Shown here in pieces: positions 35,165 through 46,775 of a stretch of DNA of 64,000 nucleotides. The stretch is taken from positions 119,506,838 through 119,570,837 of the forward strand of contig CM056744.1 in NCBI GenBank assembly GCA_029851415.1, written 5' to 3'. The notes below the pieces were generated by a model. That model worked only from the letters and a program-made list of their open reading frames with translations, had not been told where the DNA came from and did not search any database. A program made the translations under genes and the position numbers. Source of the stretch: Eretmocerus hayati (lineage: Eukaryota > Arthropoda > Insecta > Hymenoptera > Aphelinidae). The stretch's first letter is position 1, and the number at the start of each line of letters is the position of its first letter.

Positions 35165-36340
35165 GAAGTCGGTCCGCCACATTTTCTATGCAGACGATCT
35201 CCAGATCTACCTTCACGTTGAAAAGAAAAACTTGGCAGAGGGAATTACTAGGCTTGAGGAAGCGGCAAGACTGGTTGCAGAGTGGGCTGAGTGCTCTGGT
35301 CTACGGCTCAACGCTGGAAAGACCAAGTCCATCTTCTTTAGCTCAGCAGGTAATGTCATTGAGCTGAAGAAGATGGGTCTCTCAGGTGTTGTGATGCCGA
35401 GCGGAGTGATGATTCCATTTAGCGACACAGTCGTGAGTCTTGGCGTAACTCTAAATTGTGAATTATCGTGGAAACCGCACATGAATCAAATTACCAGTAA
35501 AGTCAATCGCGTCCTATATAGTTTGCGGTTCATCATGGCGTGCACTACAGAGACACTTCGCCGTCGCTTGGTCGAGAGCTTAGTCATACCTCACCTAGAC
35601 TACTGTGCAATTGTGTACCTAGATGCTGGGAATGATCAGAGGCAACGTATACAGAGAATGAACAATACATGTGTGAGATAAAAATTTGGGCTGAGGAAAA
35701 TGGAACACATTACCCCGTATAGGAAACAATTGGGCTGGCTACGTACTGATAGACGCCGAGACTATTTTACAGCTATACTAATGTATAAAATTTTGAATTT
35801 GAAAGAACCAGGTTACCTGGCGGAAATGTTCTCTAAGTACCAGCCCAAATATCCGAAGCGAGGTGATGCTAAACACCAAGACCTTGTTACCTCCTTCATG
35901 CGAACTGATATTGGAGGCTCCTCCTTCCAGATAAGAGGTGCTAAACTCTGGGACTCCATTCCCTCCTCAATACGCCACCTTCCATCTTTGGCCTCTTTCA
36001 AAATAGCGGTTCGAGAATATCTTTTTCGATTAGATTAACTATCCTCCCCAGTGGCGATTGAGAGTCTCCGGCACTCAAGTTAGAAGAAAATTGTTGTGTA
36101 GTATTATGATGAATATGACCTAGTCCTCCAGACTGTGAGAATTTACAGAAGACTTCTGTGATAACTATGTTACGTAATGAGTTCATATCAAAGATGATTT
36201 TCTATCAATAGTTTATACTTTCCATTATGACCTGTGATATTGTCACGAGATTCAAGACTAAAATCCTGTATTCTCACCCAATGTATTAGGAGTTTTGTCA
36301 AAAGACAAATAAAGATTCCATCTATCTATCTATCTATACT
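35165..36340 (+). mobile_element. 5'-truncated non-LTR retrotransposon (LINE) with an in-frame stop
   Basis: The 3' part of a reverse transcriptase: the catalytic YADD box is in FYADDLQIY near 35185-35215, followed by the usual LGVTL...W..H and thumb-region motifs. The frame runs to TAG-free sequence except for one TAA at 35679-35681, then continues in the same frame to TAA at 36036-36038. Upstream fingers, endonuclease and gag are missing, the usual result of incomplete reverse transcription. The 3' end has AATAAA at 36308 and a (CTAT)n tail at 36319-36340. Closest in style to Jockey/CR1-like LINEs. Dead copy. Confidence 0.9.
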
Positions 36341-37539
36341 AGAATCTCGCTGAATTGAATGCTCGTCTTTGTTTCTCAAATCATCTTTCAAAATGTCGAT
36401 TCGAACATGATTTAGAGAGTAGCTCAGATTTTGACTCCTTTTTGCTCTCGCGCATTGAGCTAGAAGATTAGCCGAGCACGTGCATGACACTTCTTGTCCC
36501 ACGTGGTTATATTTTTAACCACAACTCGGAAACACTAAATTAGCTATAGGCCATAAAGTAAACTTTTCTCGAACTCGCAAATGAGTTAGCCATCATGTGA
36601 AGCATTTCCGGCATCGCGCATCTTCTATCTATGATCCATGCTTGGGGCTTATTGTACAGTAGTTCTCTTCCACTTACGCGAAGTATAGATGATGATCAAG
36701 AATATGGAATTCAAGGGCCACCTTACCGCATACATACACCGAAACCGGAGTATAATTTACTTGGCGAGAGCTGCGGGCTTCAAATCTCCCTCACGAGTAA
36801 GTAATTTCCCCATCTTCATTCAGAGATATTACAGGACACGCAAGTGCACTTTTTGAGTTCAACCGATACGTTTTGTATATGTTACAAAGAGATCAACGAG
36901 TTGTCCGAAAAAATTTGTGAAGTCTCGAGTAATAACGTTCTCGAGATATTGAGATGAATTGAGCATCGTAAGTATAGATTTGTTGAGCGGCTTGAGTAAG
37001 CGCGAACACCATCATTACCGCATCTTTACTTGGACAATTACCACTCGAAGTGTACATTTATGCACGGGAATTTCTCTGTTTCCTCGTTCCTTCCGCCTCA
37101 GATTAGTTAAAAGTGTTGCAAAACATTCCTGTTTGAGATCGTATTTGAGTTCTACAAACATGAATTTACTGGTGTAATCTCACGATGAATGTTATTCTCA
37201 TCTCTGCTATTTTTAGTTGAACTGTATCGTACAATATGTTTATCTAATGTCATTATACTCTCCGTTCCAAATGAATTTGTAACAAAATGTAATTTGGAAC
37301 GATCCATATGAACTATGTCCGCTTGTTTTTCTTTCTTTTTATTCACCTTCAATTACCTGGTAATGAATACATTTCCATAAAATGATAAGCAAGTGAATGG
37401 TTTCCCTAAGGTAAACTTTTATCAAAGTTCCTCGCAACAATTCCGTGTACTCACTATCTACCAATAGCAAAGATTTTTAAGTCGAATTTACTGATAGACT
37501 GCTAAAATGTGACAAGAGAAGTGTACTAATGGGTCAAAC
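36341..37539. other. Gap without a recognised gene
   Basis: Unique-looking AT-rich sequence; no exon recognised. Confidence 0.4.
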
Positions 37540-37670
37540 CAACACCGCTGGCGCATCCTCAACAACTGCAGCAATTCTAATTCTCGTTGCGCTGCTGTCG
37601 TTCTTTGCACTCAAAGTGCACCATCATAAACGTACATCCGGCAAAGTTAACTTAGACCATGTCTAGCAGA
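37530..37670 (+). pseudogene. Membrane-anchor-like fragment, possibly a broken cytochrome P450 start
   Basis: The ATG at 37530 opens about 45 codons with a Thr/Ala-rich start, a clean membrane segment (AAILILVALLSFFAL) and a basic stretch (HHHKRT), ending at TAG near 37665. One frame over, the next bases read AELPPPAG, reminiscent of the proline-rich hinge after a microsomal P450 anchor. That would imply one frameshift. No other P450 motif (ExxR, heme loop) is seen nearby, so the identity is a guess. Confidence 0.25.
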
Positions 37671-40167
37671 ATTACCACCTCCGGCTGGCAAGTCGTGGAA
37701 CCGGAGTCCCCCACATAAGTTGACATACGATGTCATAGACGCAAAGTGTTTGGAGCCAAAGTATACATGATCGTTCGAGTCTCATGTGCGAGCCTTCGAA
37801 ATATACGAGAAGGGAATCAGGAACAGAAATTTCTCTCCAGCCCGTGTGCAACTTTTTGTTTGTTCCAGACGAGTCCGGGTCAGTGGAACCGGGTCACATA
37901 TCTACTCTCACAGTTGAGTTTGGAAAATGTCAACAGGGATGCAAAGGTGTAATTGATTGATTTTTGAGCTTCCAGATGGATGCGTCTCGATAAGTCATGA
38001 AAAATTATCTCGGGCAAGAGTATGTGCGAGATGGTGAATTGATGCACGGGGCAGGAAGAGATCGTTAATGGAATAATTGATAGTGAACATGACGTCAGAG
38101 CCCATCTCATACTTGAGGAAATGATAAATGGTTGGGGTGCGGACAACTTTTTGGCAAGCCAAAAATTTGCAGAGCTGTGTCCCGGAGAGCCGAAAATTTG
38201 GAGAGACCAAAATTCGGCAAAATAGCGAGGGGACCAAGATTTGGAGATCGTTAAAGCTCTAAGCTTGAGGGATGGAATACCATGCCTGGAGAGGCGAAAA
38301 AGGAACGTGACGGAAGCTAAAAGAACCAAATTGGAATCCCGATCAAAATTCGTATTGGTAGAAAATTGGAGATGAAAATCCGGTAACCCGAATGCTTGGA
38401 ACGTTGCTTCCAAATTTTTGAGTTTTGATCGGTCCGTTTCCTCACTAACCCCCCCCCCCCTATTCCTGTTCGGCACATATTTGTTCCTTCGGAATTCTAT
38501 ATTCCTATATTCCAATTTTTGGTCTCTGGCCGAAACTTGAGGTTTTTAAATGTGGGCGTTTTGAAAAACTGACCATATTTTTGTCATGAATTTTGCAAAA
38601 GTTAGACTTGATATATATGTATAATAGTGTTGGGAAACAAATTTTCTTTATGTATTTTTTTCATATAAAAATCTTCCAAATAACTTTTTGATATAGTAAA
38701 TGATTTCTCAGAAATGCTGTCCTCGGGGTTATTCTCCAATCGAACAGTTTTCAACTCGAACTTCTAAAAAATGTGTATTTTCAAAATACGATTCTAATAA
38801 TCAGCTGAATTCTCAAACCCGCATCTTTGTTCATCGTTGTAAGTTTGTATTCCTGTAGAAATTTCTATTCGATTGTCTTTCAAAATCCACAGTTACCCTC
38901 TGCAGGAATAAATGCAGGGACCACTTCAATGGATACGAAAAATTGACGGCTTTCTGTGTTATGAATCTTCCGAATATATGAGTTTCAGTCGGATAATGAA
39001 GAGGGTAAAAAACAAGGGACGGATAATCATTTCCTTCTATCCTCAGAACTCGGAATACGATATCAGGTTGAGAATGAGGGCAATTCAACGTACTCATGTA
39101 TTTTATCAAGCCCAGTGGCCATGCAATATCGGAAAAAGTTGGCAAAAATCAGCCCCTCAGGAAGTCATAATCATTGATGAAATTCCGATAGCTACATGGT
39201 CTTGTGAGTCATATTTTCCTAATTATGTCCATACCAATAACTGATGCCGCAGATCATCATCTCAAATAACAGCGATTTTGAAAATTCTCACAATCCCATT
39301 ATCGTGAGTATGGTACTGTGAACACCACGAGTTTGTGTAAAGGAGTGAGCCATTTCAAATCTCATCCTCTTGAAGAACTGAAATCAATTCTCTGTCTTTA
39401 TGGCTTCTTCAGATCGTACATTTCAAGTGAAATTACTTTGTATGACTCGCAACAGTCAAATATTCCTAGAAACTCCTATCAAAGTGTGGCAAATGATGCA
39501 TTCGTCCTTGTGACGGCTAACGAACCATCACGTGCGTCCGTCCACGCGTGGTCGAGCAAACATTCGTATACCAGACTGATGCGCACCAAGCACTTGAAAA
39601 CGAGTCACTTTACTAAAGGCAACGTCTAATGTAAATGTTCTCAAAATGCACTCGATATACACAGGAAGAGAGCATTGCAAAAACATCAGAAGCAGATTCT
39701 ATACTCTAATGTATGTATAATCAGACAAAGTAAACCGGGCGCAGATGACCGTCGTATATCTCGCGCAAGGCCGTTTCCTCGTTTTTTCACTCAACTTTGG
39801 CAAATATTTGACATTTATGTCGATAGAAAAGGAGATGACAAGGATGAAACTTTCGAGGAATAGGTGAACGACGCAAGTCAAGGAGACGAACTTGAACTCA
39901 AGCCAGGCTTAACATGTCTGTGGGAATTTTGCGCTCGGGTTGAAGAACGCGACGAAAGATGTGCTCGCACAAGCACATAATAGAACTTGCGATGTTGTTA
40001 GGAGAGTAGATCTTTGCTCAATACTATTTTCCATCCCCGGAAGAGCTCGGCTGTTTCAGGGAAAAAGCCAACGAGTGAATTGTTACTTGTTGTGTGGATA
40101 TCTATGAGAATTTTCATGAATACCTATTTTGTGGCTCCAGTAGTTTAAGAGTCCATCTCATAATGTA
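37671..40167. other. Stretch with weak open frames only
   Basis: A 211-codon open frame on the minus strand (37880-38515) and two on the plus strand (38912-39244, 39318-39629) have no recognisable motif. A C11-12 run lies at about 38450-38461. Confidence 0.35.
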
Positions 40168-40598
40168 AGGGTGTGTCCACAAATGTTGCACATGCATTAG
40201 GGTGTCCGTTATTTCCCAAGTTTTTCTGATCCTCCGTGCCACCTACCACAACCTGATCATTTATTGAGATATTGCGATAAAAAAATTTTCGTGGACCTAG
40301 ATAGTCTTCAAGTGCTGCCCCACCTGAAGCGTTTTTTTTCTGGATTACGGCCTCAAAGTGAATTTTGATTCAGTGATCAGCATTTCCTGCGCATTAGCGT
40401 GTTCCTTTATACTTGAGAGTATTTTCAATCGATAGCCAGTGAAATTTCTTCTCAAATCACTACTCGTTGGAGTCAATTTGGGGGAGTAGAACTAAAGTTA
40501 TCGCTGTTTCCGAAGATTGGAGAATTCAAAGTAACAAATCCGTGGAACAGGGTTTTCCTCGGAGAGTCCCAAAAATGCGAATTTTGAGTTGGTCCATT

Positions 40599-41699
40599 TT
40601 AAGGTAGTTGTACACCAAAATTATTCATCAACAGAATTTCTCGAGATTCTGCAGAGAGATAGTTCTAATATCGAAGAGTACGTGTGCAAAATCCCAGAAC
40701 GGCTGACCATCCCGTTTTCGAGTATTGATCGTCGCAATTTGACCAGTTTTGCACATTTTTAACATTGCGCTTATGGGAGCGGGCCCCAAAAACAGCACAA
40801 AAATGGGTCTAGCGCAAAACCTGATCAACAGAAAATGTTAGGACTGCGAGAGATCCGAGTTTATGTATCAATTAATCATATGGCCAAGTCTGGAGATGAT
40901 GGACCACGTCGTTTTTTAGTAATTGTTCATACAAAGCGTAGAATGCAAAAAATGCGACACGTGATTTTAATTTTAGGCTAGATAACTTTGGAAACCATGC
41001 CTGATTCGGTTCAGGAAGTCTTAGATGACCGTTTTTGTTTGTTGTTTGGTGGAAAGAGTGCAGTTATTAACAAATAGTATATTACGTAACAAGTGCGAGA
41101 AGGTCAATTTCCGCACAAGTTGCCAAACGAGTGCGAGAAGTAACATTTACGCACACTTCGAAACTTCTCGCACACCCAGAAGAACACATTTACGCATGCT
41201 CGCGAAGCGAGCGTGCGTAAATATGTACTTCTAGGTGTGCGAGAAGTTTCGAAGTGTGCGTAAATGTTACTTCTCGCGCGAGTTGGCAACGTGTGCGGAA
41301 ACTTCTCGCACGTGTTGCGTATACTATTTTTTGCAACTGTGCGCGAAGTTGTAATTAAATGCACCACTGTCCGAGCGAGATCATCTTGAGAAAGAAGTTT
41401 TCAAGAAAAGACAAATTCAGAGGGATGACGTGACATCATATTTTGGAACTGTGCGTGAATGAAAATGCATTAGAGCGAGAAGTTATATTTACGCACACTT
41501 CATCAGTGCGTAAATGTAAAACTGTGCGAGAAGTCATTCACGCATTACTTCTCGCACTGTAAATAATGAAGAGAAGTCTCATTTTTTTACAACTTCGCGC
41601 ACACAGTTGCAAAAAATAATAATTTCGACTATTTTAAAGTGGGCAAAAAAGTGAGGTTAAGTCTCTCTGACTCACGTAGTTGGTGTACAACTACCTTAA
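40599..41699. mobile_element. TTAA-flanked MITE, family 3, copy 2 (inverted, filled)
   Basis: TTAA at 40599 and 41696, the same terminal repeats as 32843-33402 but in reverse orientation. The sequence from about 41074 to 41612 is absent from copy 1 and is a later insertion. Confidence 0.85.
41074..41616. mobile_element. Palindromic insert of two adjacent fold-back units
   Basis: Unit A, 41074-41327, has ends ATAGTAT... and ...ATACTAT and nested arms rich in GTGCGAGAAG and TTTACGCACA; the two halves are almost perfect reverse complements. Unit B, about 41325-41616, has ends TTTTTTGCAACTGTG and its partner. The GTGCGAGAAGT word recurs in both. Copy 1 of the host element (about 32915-32930) shows the empty site. 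Confidence 0.8.
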
Positions 41700-42417
41700 A
41701 GATGTGAGTATGTGTTTTTGATGTATTTTTGAACGCAGAAACAAAATCCGTGCTCAATTTTATCTCTAACCACCACGATTTTCACCAGATTTAAAAAACT
41801 GAAAAAACAAAAAGCGGTCGTTTTCAGTCACTTTCATGTTCTTCAGGTGGATGGAATGCAACCAAGTGCTATCTCCGGTTCTACTGTATCAAATTGAATG
41901 TTTCAGGTAGTCAATTTGAAGAAAATTGCAACCGCTATCGATTGAAAACACATTCAAAGACGTACAAGGGAATGCAGGCGCGATAAATGCAAATCATTGA
42001 CTTAAATTTCAATCTAGAAGGGTACAGTTCAAATGAAAAAACGCTCCAGTCGGGGCAGAATTTAAACTTCACCTAGCTCCCCGAAGATTTTTTTCCGCAA
42101 TATCTCACCAAATGATTGGGTCGTGGGAGGGGGGGGGGGCATGGGAGATTAGGGAAACTTGGGAAATATCGGACACCCTAATATGCATGCATGTGTGTGC
42201 ACATGCACTGCTCCCATGTACATGACATGCTCATGGGATTCGGTCAGAGATTGGGGGGTTCATATTAGAAAATTTATGATTCAAGCTGGTAAGTGTGTTT
42301 TCCTCGTTACCAGACGTTCCAAAGCGAAAGTCAACGAGTTCCTTATCAAATTTAATATGTTGACATGTGCACGGAAGCAGAGCTTATGCACGTGTGCACT
42401 GCATATGCATGCATATA

Positions 42418-43206
42418 CAGTACCGTCCAAAAGTTTTCGATGGGTGATCCCTCGAGTACCCTGACTTGGAACAGCAATAAGTCAAATTCTATGCGTTGTA
42501 CGAAAGTTTTCAAAAAAGCATCTTAAACAGCAGAAAAAATACTAAGTTTTACTGGGTTTGGATGATTTTTATCAAATATTTTCGAAGGTCCTACACGCTG
42601 ATGAAAAGATAGAAAATCTAAAAATTTTTTACTTTCATTGAGACACCTGCAGTTTTAATGCGAATGAAGCCACGGCAATTCTGAAAAAAGCATCTTGTAG
42701 CGCGGAAAAAATGCTATGTGTAACCATTTTTTGTTTATTTTTTACGTACCGCGGATGGGAACATACGAGCTATCCAAATCCCCAAAATCATGGTTTTTCA
42801 CCGTTTTGTGTGCCGTTTCTGATGATAAACAGTCATTTTGGGTATCTGGACAGCTCGTACGTTCCCATCCACGGTACGTAAAAAATAAACAAAAAATGGC
42901 TACACAAAGCATTTTTTTCGCGCTACAAGATGCCTTTTTTTAGAATTGCCGTATCTTCATTCGCATTAAAACTGCAGGTGTCTCAATGAAAGTAAAAAAT
43001 GTTTAGATTTTCTATTTTTTCATCGGCGTGTAGGGCTTTCAAAAATATTCGATAAAAATCATCCAAACACAGTAATACTTAGTATTTTTTCTGCTCTTCA
43101 AGATGCTTTACTGAAAATTTTCGTACAAGGCATAGAATTTGACTTATTGCTGTTGCAACTCAGGGTACACGAGGGATCACCCATCGAGAATTTTTGGACG
43201 GTACTG
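42418..43206. mobile_element. Tc1-like fold-back element, near-perfect palindrome
   Basis: Ends CAGTACCGTCCAAAAGTTTT and its partner; TA precedes the left end (42416-42417), CA follows the right. Its two arms of about 340 bp are almost identical all the way to a central spacer near 42770-42850. No transposase. The open frame at 42716-42943 is part of the arms. Confidence 0.85.
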
Positions 43207-43229
43207 CACATAATTTGTGGACGCACCCT

Positions 43230-44244
43230 GAAGGGAAAGATTCACTACTAATTGTGGAGGTTATAAAGTTTTCCGTAAATGATTAAGTGGAAGATTTTGG
43301 TGTTTTAGAGTGAGCTATGCAGGTCGTGATTACGAAGAATCGAGAGATCGCAAATCGCTGCACTTACAATGTTTTGTTTAGGATACACTGCAAGCACAAA
43401 CTCTCAGAATCAGGCTCCTCGACTGAAAATTAATATAACGAGGTTAGGGGCTTTGTTGTGATTTAATGCAATTTTTAACTGATTTTAAGAATTCCTTATC
43501 ACAGTGTAATAACAACGCAGAGGTCTCTGCTATCTGATAGATCAATGCTGATCTACACATCCATTAAATCGAATTTTCTCTCAGTATCAATGCATTATCT
43601 TTTGAATTTCTGTTTGTAAATAATTTATTGCGACAGTCTAGTACTACATTCTAAAAAACTTACATTGCTCAGGAATCAAGTAGAGGGGACCTGAAATGAC
43701 CTCCAGAAATATTTATCGTGATCCCATCACATTCAATCTTCTAATGACCGGTCGTTGTTCAACATGCATCAAGACTTGCACTCAGATCTAGAATATATGC
43801 CAGTGTACACTTCAAATTCACTAAGATGGCATCACACTTTTTGGTCGAATCCTGTTCCTTTTTCATATGTCATTGGCTCATTTCTATCGTGATTGATGGT
43901 TTTTATTCAACTTAAAAACCAAGGTAGATAGGACCTAATCGAGGTGCTTTTTTGCGGTCGGAGTTTGTACCGAAACATAGACTTTCAAAAACACATAATG
44001 AGTTTACAATCTCAATTTGTGCTAAATTTCAGATGCAATAAACAACATATTCCCATTTGAGGTCAAAAGAATTTCGCCAATGAAATTGAAAGTCAAATTT
44101 GACAAAATATTTCCTGGTGTCCTCTGCAGGAATTTGCTGCTTTTCCAATGTTTGCACCTAGGATACTTGACTTGGCAAATATTTTAACCTCGATGTTTGC
44201 GGAGGCACTGAAAGTTCACTGAATATTCAAGTGCTAGTATTTCA
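43230..44244. other. Gap without a recognised gene
   Basis: AT-rich, unique-looking; nothing recognised. Confidence 0.4.
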
Positions 44245-44245
44245 G

Positions 44246-44457
44246 ATGGGATAGCTCAGAATTTGAGAGCAGTGGTGAAACTTGGAAACCTAAAACATAA
44301 GAAAGTGCAAGTATTTGATGCACATCAATTCATTTGCTGCGGAGACTTGTTGAACAAGATTATAGATTGGTTCTGTGCAAAAGTTATCGCAAGGCTAATA
44401 GATATTGTGACAGAGCTTAAACATCTTTTTCGAGCACAAGTTCAATGGACTAAGTAG
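44246..44457 (+). CDS. Possible terminal exon of an unrecognised protein
   Basis: GTATTTCAG ending at 44245 is followed by a phase-1 frame open for about 70 codons to TAG at 44455-44457. It contains ICCGDLL and an amphipathic stretch of isoleucines, leucines and charged residues. No family recognised and no upstream exon found. Confidence 0.25.
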
Positions 44458-45964
44458 AACAACAGACAAATACTCCTCAAGTTCAAATTACTCATTCATT
44501 CAACCCTGACGACTCTAAAACACATATTTTCGAAAGTTTTGCACACAGTGGCCGAGACCTTACTGCTCTACTGTCCAAGGCAATACACCATTTACGAACC
44601 AAAACATTCGGCGGGAGCGTTGAACTCAGCACATTAGTTCACGCGTGTGTTTCTCCCACAAAGTAAACCCATCATCAGGATCCACAGAATTTCTCATCTC
44701 TCGACAAAATTTTTTGCACAAATTCTGATCAAGAACAGCGTGGTGAATGGTCCTCATGGCACATTGCATAATCGAAAGTCCCAAAGGAGATAAAAGAAAG
44801 AGGATCGACTTTGTTCGAGCCACCAGATAACGCAAAGTCACGATTTACGTAAAACATGTCTCGGTGTAAGCAAGAACCGTAGGAGTCTGGCTCCATAATA
44901 CACTCATTCGTTCAGCTCGCGTAACGTATAGGGGCTACTGCCAAAATTTACCCAAAGTCACGCATGTTTTTTCATTTCCCCTTGTAATAATCGTTCATTT
45001 ACGGATATAAATCGAGAAATCCCGCGGGATGAGATTCATTTTTTTGTTTGGCTGCTGCAGCCGTGCAATATCGCGCGAAAGAATTAAAATGAGAAATAAG
45101 CAGCGTCATGTTACGGGATGTTCCTCGGTGTAACCTGCAAGATTCGAACGGGATCTGATGTGAGAAGCAGAACTTGTTACCAGACGTAACACAAAGTATT
45201 ATGTCCGTCATTAGTGTCGGTTTGATCCGGAGTCATGGATGAGTCGGCCAGTTCGGGAGCTGATGGCTGTTATTGGATTCATTACATTGTCTTGATAAAG
45301 GCGGTCAATGGATTGATGATCGTTTGATCGGATCGCAAATTTGAAGGACCATTGAGTCGAGATATAGAAGAGTTTGTTCACGGGTTTGATGTTTATTTTT
45401 CGACTGATACGGCATTGGAAATCTAGTTATTCTTCCGTGATCTGTAGTCTAATTTTGTGAAATCCGAAGATTAATTTCGAATTTTATCAACGTATGAAGA
45501 TTACAGCTTTCTTTGTTGCTCATTCATTCGTCAAACGTTCCCAGAAACTATAGATCTGGATCGTCCTCGAGTTTAGATCAATAATTTTCAAATCATATCG
45601 ATGGGTTTCTCGGTATGATGAGAGCGAATGAGGATTTGATGATCTCGATATGAAAAAGTCAAGGTATCCCAAATACGTAAAATTCAGTTAAATCTCGCCA
45701 AATATCTAAAGAAAAGTGTTGTCTTTCACTGTACTTAGCCAGTGAAAAAAATTTGATAGCCAGCTTAAACGGCATTCCAGTATTTTTCCATGATATTTTA
45801 TCGTCACCTATGGCTACATGCTCCAATTTCTAAATTTTTCATTTCCTCACTATCTGAAACCCTGAAGCCTAACAGAAGCTTGTTTTCGCGCAATCAAAAG
45901 ACTTGTTCGCACCCAAAGATAAACTCTGAGTGCATAGGTGCAGTAACTCGGATAGCTATATAAC
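44458..45964. other. Gap without a recognised gene
   Basis: Short ORFs only. Confidence 0.4.
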
Positions 45965-46087
45965 CTACATCACACTACCACCTATCGTTTTGCCGATCTG
46001 ATCTCGGTCTATTGTCGGCGCATTAGAAACGGACGCAGCGAGTGAATCAAGTATCCACACACACATACACACACACAAATACACACT

Positions 46088-46330
46088 ACTCGCCTTAGGC
46101 TTATCTGCGCAACGACCCATCGACTTTCCCACGAAGTAAAATGTTCCACTGCACTCGACTCTTGATCCTTTCTCAATTTGGCAGTTTTCGGCTTTAGACA
46201 CGCTGATTGCATCAAAGATAATATTTTTACCGGCCCAATGCGTGCAAATGCTATCGCACTCAGTTTTTACAGAGAAATTCTCACTGTGCCATCGATCGTG
46301 CCTATTTTCGAAAGTCTTTACTCGATTCAT
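46088..46330 (-). CDS. Possible cysteine-containing exon, unrecognised
   Basis: On the minus strand a frame from ATG at 46330 carries about 80 codons with six cysteines at irregular spacing (CDSIC, NC, EC, RC among them) before it runs into a (CA)n-derived tail near 46050-46085. The residue content looks more protein-like than most ORFs here. No family assigned; may be chance. Confidence 0.22.
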
Positions 46331-46556
46331 CCCATTGATCCTGATCAGAACTTTTAGTGCTTACTTGCCGAGTATAGATTGTTGTTTTCAATATCTGGGG
46401 AACAATTGGGAGTAAATCTGTTTTGAAACGCCGTCATCTAGGCCCCGTGTATTTCTTATGGAAATGTTTTCAGATTCGGCCATATGAAATTCCTCTGCTA
46501 TCTAAAACTACACTGAGGTTTACTCCCAAATGAGTAATTCGAGAGAAAGACATTTT

Positions 46557-46731
46557 TCATTACTCTAACCTAAAAATGCCACGTTTAAATAGGATTTTAG
46601 GGTTCTCGTAATGAAAAAATATATCCGCACCTCGCTTGCAAGCCCATTTTGGGCACTGGAGGACATGTCTGTCCTAGTGCCCAAAATGGGCTACCGCGCT
46701 CAGTACGGAAATATACTATTTAAAACCAAAT
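46557..46731. repeat. Dispersed repeat with a hairpin, copy 2
   Basis: Same sequence as 22504-22694 apart from a 26-bp shorter hairpin loop and a few substitutions. Confidence 0.75.
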
Positions 46732-46775
46732 TGGAGTTGAAAACCTCATTTCATCTTCTTCATCGGCTATTCGGC

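Larger units (their letters stand above)
40196..42182. mobile_element. Second-level TIR element
   Basis: Ends ATTAGGGTGTCCGTTATTTC and its partner ending at 42182 pair with a few changes. The terminal motif is close to that of 14437-15753, so the two probably belong to one family. It is split by the TTAA element at 40599-41699. A G11 run lies at about 42128-42138. Confidence 0.7.
40168..43229. mobile_element. Outermost element of a nested stack
   Basis: Left end AGGGTGTGTCCACAAAT (40168) pairs with ATTTGTGGACGCACCCT (43213-43229), one mismatch in 17. Almost everything between is later insertions: the elements at 40196-42182 and 42418-43206. Confidence 0.65.

Noticed and set aside
37880..38515. 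211-codon open frame on the minus strand
   Set aside because: Longest ORF without a motif. Composition (many Ser, Phe, Leu, Ile), no signal peptide or domain, and a poly-glycine start created by a C run argue against a gene. Could be reconsidered with transcript data.
38912..39629. Two plus-strand ORFs of 110 and 103 codons
   Set aside because: No motif, no shared splice logic, and a comparable ORF on the opposite strand; likely chance.
41025..41367. ORFs with ARSNIYAHFETSRTPR repeats on both strands
   Set aside because: The same peptide appears on both strands because the DNA is palindromic; not a gene.
42716..42943. 75-codon ORF
   Set aside because: Lies in the arms and spacer of a palindromic transposon and mirrors itself; no domain.
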